The notes below the pieces were generated by a model. The model had not been told where the DNA came from. It saw only the letters and a program-made list of their open reading frames with translations, and searched no databases. Positions 1 through 10,842 of a stretch of DNA of 64,000 nt are shown piece by piece. This stretch comes from Troglohyphantes excavatus (Eukaryota; Arthropoda; Arachnida; Araneae; Linyphiidae): assembly GCA_963932185.1 (NCBI GenBank), contig OZ010672.1, positions 65,482,461-65,546,460 on the forward strand, read 5' to 3'. The position numbers and the translations under genes were made by a program. Each line of letters starts with the position of its first letter. Positions within the stretch are counted from its first letter, which is position 1.

Positions 1-340
1 TTTGCAGCAAACAAATCCTTTCGAGCATTTTCGCCAGACTTCTCGTAATTAGAAACAAAACCTCAATTACTTGGCGAGAATAAACAGGATTAAGCCAAGC
101 CCCACCTATAAAAGGAATTGTGCGTGCTGATTTTGAAGGGTAAGTTCGAGGGTAAACTCTAGTCTTAGGGTTAGTGTCCGCCTGGAAACATTTGCACTTG
201 CTGAGAAATGTTAAAGGATTTTACCCGTAATTAGATTCAAGGGGATTGCTCAGGGGGTATATTTGGAGAGAAAAAAAATATTTCGTTACATTCAACTCAA
301 TTACTTAGATATCGATTGGAAGAAGAATTTAATGGAATCT
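1..340. other. AT-rich stretch, no feature seen
   Basis: I see no convincing ORF, RNA gene or repeat relationship in this stretch. It leads directly into the 173-bp satellite. Confidence 0.5.
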
Positions 341-341
341 T

Positions 342-1560
342 TAAAACCTTGGATTTCGGTTGTCATTGAAACTAAAGTTAGATGATTGTCACAAAATACA
401 AACTAAGTAAATACTTGTTAGAAAGTTTGAAGTTTCGCTTCAACCCTCCAGTTCCCAATGCACACTCTACATTGTTAAATATAGGTACCAAAAATAAGTA
501 AAATGTACTCATTTAAAACCTTGTCTTTTGGTTGTCATTTAAACTAAAGTTAGAGGATTGTCACAAAATACAAACCAAGTAAATACTTGCTTAGAAAGTT
601 TGAAGCTTCGCTTCAACCCTCCAGTTCCCAATGCACACTCTACATTGTTAAATATAGGTACCAAAAATAAGTAAAATGTACTCATTTAAAACCTTGTCTT
701 TTGGTTGTCATTTAAACTAAAGTTAGAGGATTGTCACAAAATACAAACCAAGTAAATACTTGCTTAGAAAGTTTGAAGTTTCGCTTCAACCCTCCAGTTC
801 CCAATGCACACTCTACATTGTTAAATATAGGTACCAAAAATAAGTAAAATGTACTCATTTAAAACCTTGTCTTTTGGTTGTCATTTAAACTAAAGTTAGA
901 GGATTGTCACAAAATACAAACCAAGTAAATACTTGCTTAGAAAGTTTGAAGTTTCGCTTCAACCCTCCAGTTCCCAATGCACACTCTACATTGTTAAATA
1001 TAGGTACCAAAAATAAGTAAAATGTACTCATTTAAAACCTTGTCTTTTGGTTGTCATTTAAACTAAAGTTAGAGGATTGTCACAAAATACAAACCAAGTA
1101 AATACTTGCTTAGAAAGTTTGAAGTTTCGCTTCAACCCTCCAGTTCCCAATGCACACTCTACATTGTTAAATATAGGTACAAAAAATAAGTAAAATGTAC
1201 TCATTTAAAACCTTGTCTTTTGGTTGTCATTTAAACTAAAGTTAGATGATAGTCACAAAATACAAACTAAGTAAATACTTGCTTAGAAAGTTTGAAGTTT
1301 CACTTTAATCATCCAATTCCCAATGCACACTCTTAATTGTTAAATATAGGTACCAAAAATAAGTAAAATGTACTGATTTAAAACCTTGTCTTTTGGTTGT
1401 CATTTAAACTAAAGTTAGATGATAGTCACAAAATACAAACTAAGTAAATACCTGCTTAGAAAGTTTGAAGATTCGTTTCAACCCTCCAGTTTCCAATGCA
1501 CACTCTACATTGTTAAAAATAGGCAATCAAAAATAAGTAAATTGTACTCATTTTTGATTA
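342..1560. repeat. 173-bp satellite carrying the left end of element A
   Basis: The anchor GTTCCCAATGCACACTC recurs at 451, 624, 797, 970, 1143, 1316 and 1489, an exact 173-bp period over seven units with few substitutions. Each unit is a flank segment (TTTAAAACCTTG... to ...CACTCTA) followed by about 40 bp of the left end of element A (CATTGTTAAATATAGG...). In the seventh unit the terminus is not cut short but runs on into a full element A at 1508. The first six units therefore each hold a truncated terminus. The period is close to nucleosome length. Short ORFs inside are not genes. Confidence 0.93.
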
Positions 1561-2110
1561 CATTCGATGCTTATCATAGCTCCGAATACAAGTTTCATTT
1601 CTGAAAAATACATGTACTCAAAAATGAGCACAATGAATAAAAAGAGCAGTAGCTGACCTACATAGGCTGCCTTCATAAATCACTTTTATTAAATATTGAC
1701 ATTTACAACCAAGACTCCAACCGGGAATTGAACCCATATCAATAGTCCCCTCAGTCCAGTGTGTTATCTGTTGTACTACCAGGGTGACGTAAAGTAGTTA
1801 TAAACAGAAGAAATGTTAAGAAGCTGTGTAAAAGAATGGGAAGTAAGGTAAATGAGTTGTAATAATTCAGTTTCCATTTTTAAGTAATCGATATCAAATA
1901 ATGTAGAAAATCATGTTCTGAACAAATATTTTAAGTTTGTCAGGCTTTGTTAATGGCTTACACAGAAGCTGAGCTTCATTAAATCACACTGCTTATTTTG
2001 AATAAGTACAGTTACTTAAATTTGGGTACGTCATCGCTCATTTACGATGCTATTGTACTAAAAAAAACGAATAGGTTTAGTTACTCACTTTTAAGTACCT
2101 TTTTTACATT
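1508..2110 (+). mobile_element. Element A copy 1 (CACTGTTAAAAA-ended miniature element)
   Basis: This copy starts CATTGTTAAAAATAGG, after a TA at 1506-1507, and ends in ...TTTTAAGTACCTTTTTTAC. The two ends are imperfect inverted repeats built on AAAAATnAGTAC motifs. Internally it carries a reverse-oriented tRNA-like segment with a B-box-like block at 1724-1734 (complement GGTTCAATTCC). There is no transposase, so it is non-autonomous. It abuts the 173-bp satellite whose units contain its own left end. Confidence 0.85.
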
Positions 2111-2600
2111 ATAGTTTGGAACATAGTTTTTACACTATTTTTTTTCATTGCAGTGTGCACGTCTAGTGTACTTTCTATTGTGCTCTAATATTTAAAATAA
2201 TGCTAATAGACAGCTCTTCTGCCATCTAGTGACTGCTTGAGAACCTTCGTACGCCAAAATTTACAAAAAATGCAAGAACATCAAAAAATATTGCAAAAAA
2301 AATTAATTTGTTTTTTTAAATTGCAAAACAATTTGTGTCTTATTGGGAGACCACAAGAAACTAATTTTTTTTAATAAAAAATCACTTCTAGGTCCTATTT
2401 GGAAACTGGAGAGTTAAAGGAACCAGAAGCGTGTTTAATTTGATCTAGCTGAAATAAAATATGTTTGTAATGAAGTCTTAATGGAATTTCATCACAACAG
2501 TGTCAATAGACGAGGTGAAATTTTGCTTTACTTTGAAAATATTGACGTATAACAGTTATTAGTTTCGAAACTCTAACTCTTTATAATTTTCCAACTTTAT
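2111..2600. other. AT-rich unique stretch
   Basis: No gene, RNA or repeat copy is recognised here. The sequence is AT-rich with A and T homopolymers. Confidence 0.5.
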
Positions 2601-2749
2601 GCCCATCCTACACTGGATGAGATAAACGCGCAAGAGCTTTTGCAGATGGATAAATAATTGTTGCATACAAACCACGTGGTTTGTATCCACCAATCGCAGA
2701 GCCATTTTCAAAAACTCACGCGCGTTTATAACGCTCATATAGAATGGGC
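2601..2749. mobile_element. Small foldback element with palindromic centre
   Basis: The outer ends are imperfect inverted repeats: GCCCATCCTACA... at the left and ...TATAGAATGGGC at the right, with AAACGCG/CGCGTTT further in. The middle is a perfect 22-bp palindrome at 2665-2686 built on ACCACGTGGT. The whole 149 bp could fold as one long hairpin. Flanks are TTTAT and TTTAA, which may be a degenerate target duplication. No coding capacity. Confidence 0.6.
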
Positions 2750-2926
2750 TTTAAACAGTACTTCCCATTTAATCTTAAAGTCGATAAACCTTTATTGTTG
2801 TGGTATCTACCAATAATAATCGGTAGGCACAATTCTTGCCAAACCCTATGATACGCAAGTTTTGGTTTGTGAATGCTTTGTACATATGCCTGCTTGACTT
2901 GCTCCTTCTTGCGTATTCGGCAAGCT

Positions 2927-3065
2927 TGTGATGTTCACTTCATCTACCCGATACTCCCGCTTAGGCGATAGTGATCAATTTGGCCTGACTGGCAGAGTAT
3001 CGGCGTAGCAAGCCGAAGTTCCTCGGTTCGATACCGAGCGTAGCCAAGTAATTCTTACCGCCACA
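2927..3065 (+). repeat. TRIM 5' LTR
   Basis: This repeat runs from TGTGATGTT to CCGCCACA. It contains the tRNA-like cloverleaf at 2980-3047. It matches the 3' LTR closely through its centre and diverges at both tips. Confidence 0.82.
2980..3047 (+). other. tRNA-Ala(AGC)-like cloverleaf inside the 5' LTR
   Basis: The segment can be parsed without gaps into cloverleaf arms. There is a 5-bp outer stem TTGGC/GCCAA and a short D-like arm ACT/AGT with loop GGCAG. The anticodon stem TCGGC/GCCGA is perfect, with the 7-nt loop GTAGCAA (U33 present, anticodon AGC). A 5-nt variable region follows, then a perfect T stem CTCGG/CCGAG with loop TTCGATA. The B box is GGTTCGATACC. The acceptor stem is too short and unpaired next to the T arm, so this is tRNA-derived rather than a functional tRNA gene. 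Confidence 0.72.
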
Positions 3066-3240
3066 TTAGTGACCCGGACTGCAGTTCAACGCAACCTTCG
3101 AACTAGCACTTGTGTGACCACATTGAATAAACCACTGCCACGTGTTAACGCTTCACGGCATTAACTACTGCCCACGTGATAACACTTCACGGGCAACTCA
3201 ATTATTTGTTCTTCCGCCCGACTCACTGAGAGGGGGGTAT

Positions 3241-3380
3241 TGTGGGGTTAACTTCATCTACCCGATACTCCCGCTTAGGTGAGAGTGATCAATTTGGCCT
3301 GACTGGCAGAGTATCAGCGTAGCAAGCCGAAGTTCCTCGGTTCGATACCGAGCGTAGCCAAGTTGTGTCTCACCGACACG
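3241..3380 (+). repeat. TRIM 3' LTR
   Basis: This repeat begins TGTGGGGTT directly after the polypurine tract and ends just before AGCT at 3381. Its tRNA-like segment (3294-3361) keeps the T stem CTCGG/CCGAG, but one anticodon-stem pair is lost (TCAGC against GCCGA). Confidence 0.82.
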
Positions 3381-3775
3381 AGCTATAGATCTCACCACAC
3401 TTGTCAAAAGTTTAGATTTCTTGGTTTCATTTTGTTCGTCTTCAAATTCTCTTTCGACCTGTTTTCAACTTTATAATGCTTTAATTGATTTTTAGTGTGA
3501 TACTTTGACTTCATACTGAAATCTTCTACAAATTGTCACTTTCTACTCCATAAAATATTCACTGTTTATCTGTCAACTAGTCAAATGGAATTGTAGGACG
3601 CGTCGTTCTCTTCTATTTAAGCATGCACTTTCCATGACCCGCCCATTAGAACTGAAGTTACAGTGGTTAAAATGATTAACGTATGCCTAAAATTTAACTC
3701 ATTACCCCTCCATACAGTCAGAGTGGATTAATGGCTGACCTGATCAGCGCGCCCCACTTCTGCTACACGATGCAG

Positions 3776-4516
3776 CGTGTAAAGGAAGCATGTCTTCAAA
3801 TAAATTATTTGAAGAACAGTTTGAGAAAAAAATAAAAAATTTTGCCCGTCATACAATTTAAACCTAATTATTAATCAAAATAGCAAAGCTAATTAAATAT
3901 TTGCTTTAAAACTGCTCAATTAGTGTCTTGACAATTCCCATTAATAATTTACTTCTATATATTAAACTCAATATTACAAATTCATTGTTGTTCTAATCAA
4001 CATCAAGGATGTGAACTTTATTAAAAATTAAACACACATTCGAATTCATTTAATTTTTTTATACGAGAAGAAATTTATGTTTTATTATTTTTGTAAGCAC
4101 CAGTCAGGTGCAACAAACGCAATTTAATTGGATTATGATTTCTAGTACAAAAAGTTTCGATTTATATTAATATTTTTTAATTATAAAGTAATAGTTTCTT
4201 AATTTAAACAAACATAACTCGCAATTTATTTTATAGCGGACAATACTTGAGAACTTATTTATGTAGAGTATTTAATATGGTAATTTTAATTATGATGGCA
4301 TGTTAATGCAGGTTTCAACAATAACAATTCAAATAAATTATGTGAAATATACAAATATTTTATTAATCACCAATGAAACAAATGAAGTGTATTTGATCAT
4401 GACTTCGTAATACAAAGTTTTTATTTTGCCTATATTAAAATATTGAGTATAAAAATGTGTAAAAAGTATAAAAACGATTACTAATAATTTATGCCTCTAA
4501 TTTATAATAAAGTAGA
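3776..4516. other. AT-rich stretch, no feature seen
   Basis: Very AT-rich, with no supported gene or repeat. Confidence 0.5.
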
Positions 4517-5605
4517 CCCCCAACGACCACACAATATAGTGACCCATTCGTTATAGCGACTTCTTCGCTATAGTGACGCCTTATTTGTAGCAACTTCATC
4601 GCTATAGCGACCCCTTCGTGGTAGCGACCTCTTTGTTATAGTGACCGTTTCATTATAACGATCTCTTTGCTATATTGACCTCTTCGTGGTAGCGACCTCA
4701 TCGCTATATAGTGACCTTTTCGTTGTAGCGACGTCTTTGCTATGATGGAACATTCATTGTAGCAATCCTTTGCTATATTGTCCCCTTCGTTGTATCGAAA
4801 TCTTCGCTATAGTGACCCCTTCGTTGTAGCAATCTCTTTGACAGTGATCCTTTCATTGGAGCGATCTGTTTGCTATATTGACCTCTTCGTGATAGCGACC
4901 TCATCGCTATAAAGTGACCTTTTCGTTGTAGCGGCGTCTTTGCTGTGATGACTCATTCATTGTAGCAATATCTTTGCTACATTGACCCTTTTGTTGTAGC
5001 GACTTCTTCGCTATAGTAACTCCTTCGTTGTAGCAATAACTTCGCTATAGTGACCCCTTCGTTATAGCGATTTTTTCTCTATAGGTACCCTTCCTTTGCT
5101 GAATATCTGATCGCTATAATGAACACTTCGGTGTAGCAATCTCTTTGACATAGTGATCCTTTCATTGGAGCGATCTGTTTGCTATATTGACCTCTTCGTT
5201 GTAGCCACTTCTTCGCTATAGTGACCCCTTCGTTGTGATGACCTCTTTGTTATAATGACCGTTTCATTATAGCGATATCTTTGCTATATTGACCTCTTCG
5301 TGATAGCGACCTCATCGCTATAAAGTGACGTTTTCGTTCTAGCGGCGTCTTTGGTGTGATGACCCATTCATTGTAGCAATATCTTTGCTATATTGACTCT
5401 TTCGTTGTAGCGACTTCTTCGCTATAGTAACCCCTTCGTTGTAGCAATAACTTTGCTATAGTGACCCCTTCGTTATAGCGATTTTTTCTCTATAGGTACC
5501 CTTCCTTTCCTGAATATGTGATCGCTGTAATGAACACTTCGGTGTAGCGACCTCTTTGCTATAATGACCCCTTCGTTCTAATGACCTATCGGTATAATGA
5601 CCGCT
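4517..5605. repeat. 34-bp minisatellite with 401-bp higher-order period
   Basis: Diverged 33-35 bp monomers of the type CTATAGTGACCCCTTCGTTG plus TAGCGACTTCTTCG run for about 1.1 kb. A longer block repeats at 401 bp: the marker ATAGGTACCC falls at 5091 and 5492 within otherwise matching contexts. The monomer closely resembles the subterminal sequence of the pogo-like element near 34740 (TATAGCGACCCCTTCCTTAT), so it probably derives from a transposon end. Confidence 0.88.
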
Positions 5606-7042
5606 TGCATTGGAATAAATTGGCAAACTTTTAAGATTTAAATAATTTTAAACTACAAAGTTGCAAAAAAATTTTTTTAAATCTTTTTAAAAAAATTATC
5701 GCAACTTTTTCAGAAATGCACTGTCTTTTTTATTATCATTATAACACATTATAATTATCTGGCGATTTAAACTTGGATTCATTATCACATGTACTTTTTC
5801 TATTTATAAATATATGAGAACCAACTCAATTTAAATAACATCGCCAAACTGAAAACAACAAAAAATATCTCGCACCGTTTCAAATTATTTTCCCATTTGT
5901 TGCTTGTTATAGAAAATAATATTGCAACAAAACAGCATACCATTACTTCAACTCCAAGGAAATAAAAAAAGCAAACATTTCATTTTCTCCAAAAATGTTG
6001 AAAATTCCAATTAAAATATCTCCGGCGATTACATCTTCTCCAGTAACTCACGCTCTTTATTTCGCTTAAAAAGACATGTTATATTTCAAATGCTGTTAGC
6101 GATGCTATTTAAAGCAACATCTAGTAAAATTATTTTCAATTTATTCTATACTGGCAGTGCGGAATATTATGCCCTGTTGTAACTCTACCTTTCAGTATTT
6201 CGTCTGTTTGTCTGTAAAGTTGCTTTCTTGTTACACATTCACAACCAAACGCGGTGTTTGATTTTCTTAAAATTAAGCATGAATGTTGCTTAAAGTCATT
6301 AAAATCAACGTATATGTTTTTTAACCCAGAACTATTAGTATTATTCTTTTTTACAATTCTCTTTACATTACCAAATCAAAATTATTTTTTGCACTATTTA
6401 AAAAAAAAAATTGAAATATCCTAAATCATTGCAAGATATTTCACTTGGAAAATATTTATTTAAATATCTTCATTGAATATTTTTCTGAAACTCATTGCAT
6501 TCGTATAAAAAAACAGACGCTTTCGAATATTTTTTTCGAGTTTTTCATAATTTGTCCCCTTTTTAATACTTTTCAGGTGGAATTGTATTAAATATTACTT
6601 TTAAAAACGGTGATTCAGAAAAAACTCATCTGAAAGTAAAATGCATTTTTAGTTTGATTTAGACATGTAGAAAATGCATTAGAAAGCTTTAAAAGCTTTT
6701 TTCATATGAATGTAATTGCCGTATTCAAATGATATTTAAATATGAGATCTAATACAGAAAAGAACGTTCTTTTGATAGTGCGCTAATGACTTCCCTCCTT
6801 TAGTAAAACTAGTTTTTAATAATTTATTTAATATAATATAATTAATACTGATTAATTTATTTAATTTTATATCAGTGTAAAATAATAGTGTGGATAATAT
6901 ACATATCAGTGTAAAAGTTTTATATAATGTCAGGTTTTGCAGTAAGTAGCTAGTAAAAAAGGAAATAGAATGTTGGGATTTATTTAAAGGAATGCATTAT
7001 CTAATTCTAAAGATGGAATATTGCCATTGTGGGGAGGGGGGG
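5606..7042. other. AT-rich stretch, no feature seen
   Basis: About 1.4 kb of very AT-rich DNA with homopolymer runs. No ORF, RNA gene or repeat copy can be supported. A short G-rich patch (eight G at 7036-7043) marks the right border. Confidence 0.5.
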
Positions 7043-7640
7043 GCGTTAAGGGGACCGACCACAATTGTATTTCAATATCAATATAAAGCTTATCTTAAAA
7101 AAAATATCGAATTGTAAACGCAGATTCAGCAAACACTGGAAAAAAGGTACTTAAAAATGAGTACCCTACTCGTTTTTCTTTAAGTACAATTCTATCGAAA
7201 AAGCGCGTTAAGGGGACCGACCACAATTGTATTTCAATATCAATATAAAGCTTATCTTAAAAAAATATATCAAATTGTAAACACAGATTCAGCAAACACT
7301 GGAAAAAAGGTACTTAAAAATGAGTACCTGCACCTACTCGTTTTTATTTAAGTACAATTCTATCGAAAAAGAGCGTTAAGGTGACCGACCACAATTGTAT
7401 TTCAATATCAATATAAAGCTTATCTTAAAAAAATATATCAAATTGTAAACACAGATTCAGCAAACACTGGAAAAAAGGTACTTAAAAATGAGTACCTGCA
7501 CCTACTCGTTTTTATTTAAGTACAATTCTATCGAAAAAGAGCGTTAAGGTGACCGACCACAATTGTATTTCAATATCAATATAAGGTTTATCTTAAAAAA
7601 TATATCGAATTGTTAAAACGGATTCAGCAAACACTGAAAA
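7043..7640. repeat. 162/168-bp satellite carrying the right end of element A
   Basis: The marker GCGTTAAGG occurs at 7043, 7205, 7373 and 7541, giving periods of 162, 168 and 168 bp. Each unit is a flank segment (GACCGACCACAATTG... to ...GATTCAGCAAA) followed by about 70-75 bp of the right end of element A (CACTGGAAAAAAGG...). Truncated termini start at 7134, 7297 and 7465. The fourth, at 7632, continues as a full element A. The join lies at GAGCG/GCG, where element and flank share about 3 bp. Confidence 0.92.
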
Positions 7641-8248
7641 AAATAGGTACTTAAAAATGATTACCCGAACCTATCGTTTTTCTGTGAGTACAATTGTATC
7701 GAAAATGAGCGATGACGTACTCAAACTTTAATAACCCTACTTTCTCAAAAATGAGCAGTGTCATTTAATATTTATAATGTCAGCTTCTGTTCAAGCCATC
7801 GTAACAAAGCGACCTGGCAAACTTAAAATATTTGTTGAGAATATGGTTTTCCACATTATTTGATGTCGATTGCTTAAATGGAAATTAAGTTATTACAATT
7901 CAATTATCTTACTTCCCCTTCTTTTGGCACACCTTTTTAACATTTATTCTGTTTATAACTTCTTCACATCGCCCTGGTAGTACAACGGATAAGGCACTCG
8001 ACTGCGGTGTCTGTGGATATGGGTTCGATTCCCGCTAAGTCTTGGTTGTAATTGTCGATATTTATTGAAATCAATTTATGAAGGCAGCCTGTGTAGGCAG
8101 GCTACTGCTCTTTTTACTCATTGCACTCATTTTTGAGTACATGTCTTTTTCAAAAAATGAAATTTATGTATTCGGAGCTATGATAAGCATCGAATATAAT
8201 CAAAAATGAGTACATTTTACTTTTTTTTAGTACCTATTTTTAACAATG
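7632..8248 (-). mobile_element. Element A copy 2 (reverse)
   Basis: This copy starts CACTGAAAAAAATAGG and ends TTTTTAACAATG followed by TA. It contains the best preserved A-family tRNA-like region, 7971-8036 on the + strand. There GGTAGTACAACGGATAAGGC occupies the A-box side and GGTTCGATTCC at 8022-8032 is a perfect B box. The layout resembles tRNA-Arg. No transposase ORF. Confidence 0.87.
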
Positions 8249-8701
8249 TAATGGGTATTTGCTGTACTTTGCTTTAGCTACGGGTATCTTTTCTTGAATG
8301 ATCAGAAATTTATTTTCTTTCGAGGGGACAGTACAATAGACAACCGGTTGCAGTGCTTGCTCCATCTGGAACCCCCATCCACAAGTCATAAACCGAAAAA
8401 ATAAATGACCCATTTTATTATAGTATTCAAATCTGATTTTATTTTTCAAATTATTTCAAATTAGATAGACTGGATCTATCGAGACGGCCGCAGGGTTTAA
8501 CGCGTGCAAAGTCAATCTCAAGTGTATGAAAACATTTTGGATTCTGGACAAACTCTCCAGACTTTCACCATTTCATCTTGTTCCGAGAACGACATTTTTG
8601 AGCTTCAAATGATTTGAAATAGATCAATTTTTGCAACGCCGTTCTGCGGCTCACTTTTCAGGGCACCTGGATGAAACCCCCGACCCTTATCCCTTTTTGT
8701 A
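8249..8701. other. Unique stretch between two A elements
   Basis: A short minus-strand ORF (8240-8449) overlaps the end of element A and has no recognisable features, so I do not call it a gene. The stretch is otherwise without feature. Confidence 0.45.
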
Positions 8702-9309
8702 CACTGTTAAAAATACGTACATAAAAATAATTTTGATTACATTCGATTCTTATCTTAGTTCCGAATACATAAGTTTCATTTTTAAAAAAGACACACACTC
8801 AAAAATGAGTAAAAAAGCAGTTTCTTGCCTATATAGGCTGCCTGAATCACTTTCAGTAAATTTCAACAATTACAACCAGGACTTACCGGGAATCGAACCC
8901 AAATCGTCTACCTGACGTCGTCTCTGCACCGAAGTCCAGGGCCATATTCGTTGTACTACGAGAGCTACATGAAGAACTTATAAACAGAAGTAATGTTAAA
9001 AAGGCGTGGCAAAAGAGTTGCAAGTAAGATAATTAAGTTGTAATAATTCAGTTTCCGTTTAAGCAATCGACATCAACAAATGTGGAAAACCTTCTTCTGA
9101 ACAATTTCTGATTTTAAGTTTGCCAGTTCGCTTTGTTAAGATGGCTTGAACAGAAGCTGATATCAGCAATATTAAACCATACTGCTCATTTTGCGAAAGT
9201 ACGATTACTTAAATTTGAGTACGGCATCGCTCATTTGCGATGCAATTGTGCTCAAAGAAAAACGAGTATGTCCATGTACTCATTTTTAACAGAATTTTTT
9301 TTTACAGTG
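8702..9309 (+). mobile_element. Element A copy 3, complete with TA duplication
   Basis: This is the cleanest copy. It starts CACTGTTAAAAATACG and ends TTTTTTACAGTG, with TA at 8700-8701 and TA at 9310-9311. That is the target duplication expected of the Tc1/mariner/pogo group. Length is 608 bp. The reverse tRNA-like region has a perfect B box on the minus strand at 8889-8899 (GGTTCGATTCC). Non-coding. Confidence 0.9.
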
Positions 9310-9867
9310 TATGGACGGTCGTGAACTCAACAATGATAACAGTACCACTAAAGTTATCATTCTAAAGTTATATCAGCTAAATTAAAATTTCCCGTTTTCG
9401 TTACTGTCTACTTCCCTTACAAATGAACCGATTTTAAAGACGTTGCACGTCAAAAGTTAAAATTACAAAAGAAAAATACCGGAAAAATTAAAGCTTTCAA
9501 ATAAACTTTACAATTTCAATAATCGCTTGGACGTCGGTGGAAATTGAAGCTTGTAACTTTTTTATTAATGGTATGTACATAGGTAAAAGCTTATGGTTAC
9601 GGGTGTCTTCTGCGTGCGTCACGCAAACACTTCGCTATGCAAATTGCTGAAGAAACAGGATTATGCGTTTAATTCCTTTTAACGTTAAAGGTATATAATC
9701 GATAAAATAGAGAAATACTCTTAATGAGATCCGCAGTAATAAAATATTCATATAAGTAATTCCTGTATAAAAATCATTCAAATTCAGAAAAATTTCATAT
9801 AATCATATACAGAAATAATTTTTTAAACTTTACACGGCTCTCTTACTAAAAATATATGATCTGACTA
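9310..9867. other. AT-rich stretch, no feature seen
   Basis: No supported gene or repeat. Confidence 0.45.
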
Positions 9868-10098
9868 GTTTCAAAACCAGATAAATAAATTTTCATAAAT
9901 TTTACAGGAGCCGCCCAAAACGATTGACAGCCCACGTACTTTTGAATCTAAACCCATGAATTTGAATGCATTTTTAGATTGGATTCAGACATTTTTGATC
10001 AATGCCGCTTTGCAATGTGATGTAGTGCATTGAGTACTTGTGAGAATATTAAGAAAGCGATTTTGTGTGAACATTGTGGATCTATCTGGTATTGAAAC
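9868..10098 (+). mobile_element. Element F copy 1 (TA-target foldback)
   Basis: It begins GTTTCAAAACCAGAT and ends TCTGGTATTGAAAC, with a TA directly upstream. The 231-bp body is shared with 11144-11368 and 50179-50404, including GACAGCCCACGTACTTTTG. It lies in inverted orientation relative to the other two copies. Its 3' TA is mutated to AA. Confidence 0.85.
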
Positions 10099-10145
10099 AA
10101 TAAAATCTATAAATATTAATAATAACTATATAACTAAAATTAAGT

Positions 10146-10161
10146 GGGGGGGGGGGGGGGG
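10146..10161 (+). repeat. Poly-G run of 16
   Basis: Sixteen consecutive G in a strongly AT-rich context just after element F copy 1. One of several long G/C homopolymers in the window. Confidence 0.95.
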
Positions 10162-10508
10162 AGGATTGTATTGTAGCTGTATCTCTGGTATCGCGGTAAC
10201 GAATGATCCGATTTTTGAGACTTGGTAAAAATCATAGTTTCCATTCTTTAGAAGGTTTTAACCTTGTTCGAAGTTTTTTCCGATATTCTCAATTGGAATG
10301 TACTTTATAAAACAGTAAAGAAAATTACCCAGTGTATTTTTTTGAATTAACCTAAAATTCTAATTTACTCTCCACTAATCTTATCAGCTGTAGAACTGAC
10401 CTTAATAAAACATGTTAAGCCTAAAATTAATTCACATTCTTCGAGACAATTTTTTATTGGTATCCGGACATAAATTTGTTAATGATGATAAAATATCTAT
10501 AATAAATA

Positions 10509-10842
10509 CATTTTTAATAATAAAAATAATTTTTAAAGTAAAAATAATAATTTTTAATTAAAAATCATAATTTTTAAAGTAAAAATCATAATTTTTAATG
10601 ATAACATAATAACTTTTAATGATAAACAAAATAATTTTTAATGATAAAAATCATAATTTTTAATGATAAAAATCATAATTTTTAATGATAAAAATCATAA
10701 TTTTTAATGATAAAAATCATAATTTTTAATGATAAAAATCATAATTTTTAATGATAAAAATCATAATTTTTAATGATAAAAATCATAATTTTTAATGATA
10801 AAAATCATAATTTTTAATGATAAAAATCATAATTTTTATTGA
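10509..10842. repeat. 22-bp AT minisatellite
   Basis: The unit is GATAAAAATCATAATTTTTA plus AT. It is irregular at the left and nearly perfect from about 10620. Each unit is quasi-palindromic (AAAAAT...ATTTTT), so the array could extrude hairpins. Confidence 0.9.

Larger units (their letters stand above)
2927..3380 (+). mobile_element. TRIM-like miniature LTR element
   Basis: Two direct repeats of about 140 bp (2927-3065 and 3241-3380) begin TGTG, and the first ends in CCACA. They flank about 175 bp of non-coding DNA. Directly after the 5' repeat is TTAGTGACCCGGACTGC, which resembles the TGGTGACCC leader start found next to the primer-binding site of many arthropod Ty3-type elements. Directly before the 3' repeat is a polypurine tract, GAGAGGGGGG. 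The element is bracketed by AGCT at 2923-2926 and 3381-3384, a 4-bp target duplication, and the paralogous empty site is at 29179-29182. There is no gag or pol, so it needs proteins from elsewhere. The LTRs differ at roughly 10% of positions. Confidence 0.85.
2860..3775 (+). repeat. Dispersed repeat H copy 1, interrupted by a TRIM
   Basis: The parts at 2870-2922 and 3385-3775 align, with many substitutions, to 29125-29565. Shared blocks include GACTTGCTCCTTCTTG (copy 2 GACCTGCTCTTTCTTG), the run around GGCTTCATAATGAAAT, and GTGGATTAATGGC near the 3' side. The middle of this copy is occupied by the TRIM at 2927-3380, which copy 2 lacks. The class of H is not recognised. Confidence 0.7.

Noticed and set aside
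2927..3380. Simple tandem dimer of a tRNA-type SINE
   Set aside because: The PBS-like site after the first copy, the polypurine tract before the second, the AGCT duplications and the empty site at 29179 fit an LTR-type element better.
7971..8036. Genuine tRNA gene in element A
   Set aside because: The B box is perfect, but stems are incomplete and the same segment recurs in decayed form in every A copy, so it is element sequence.
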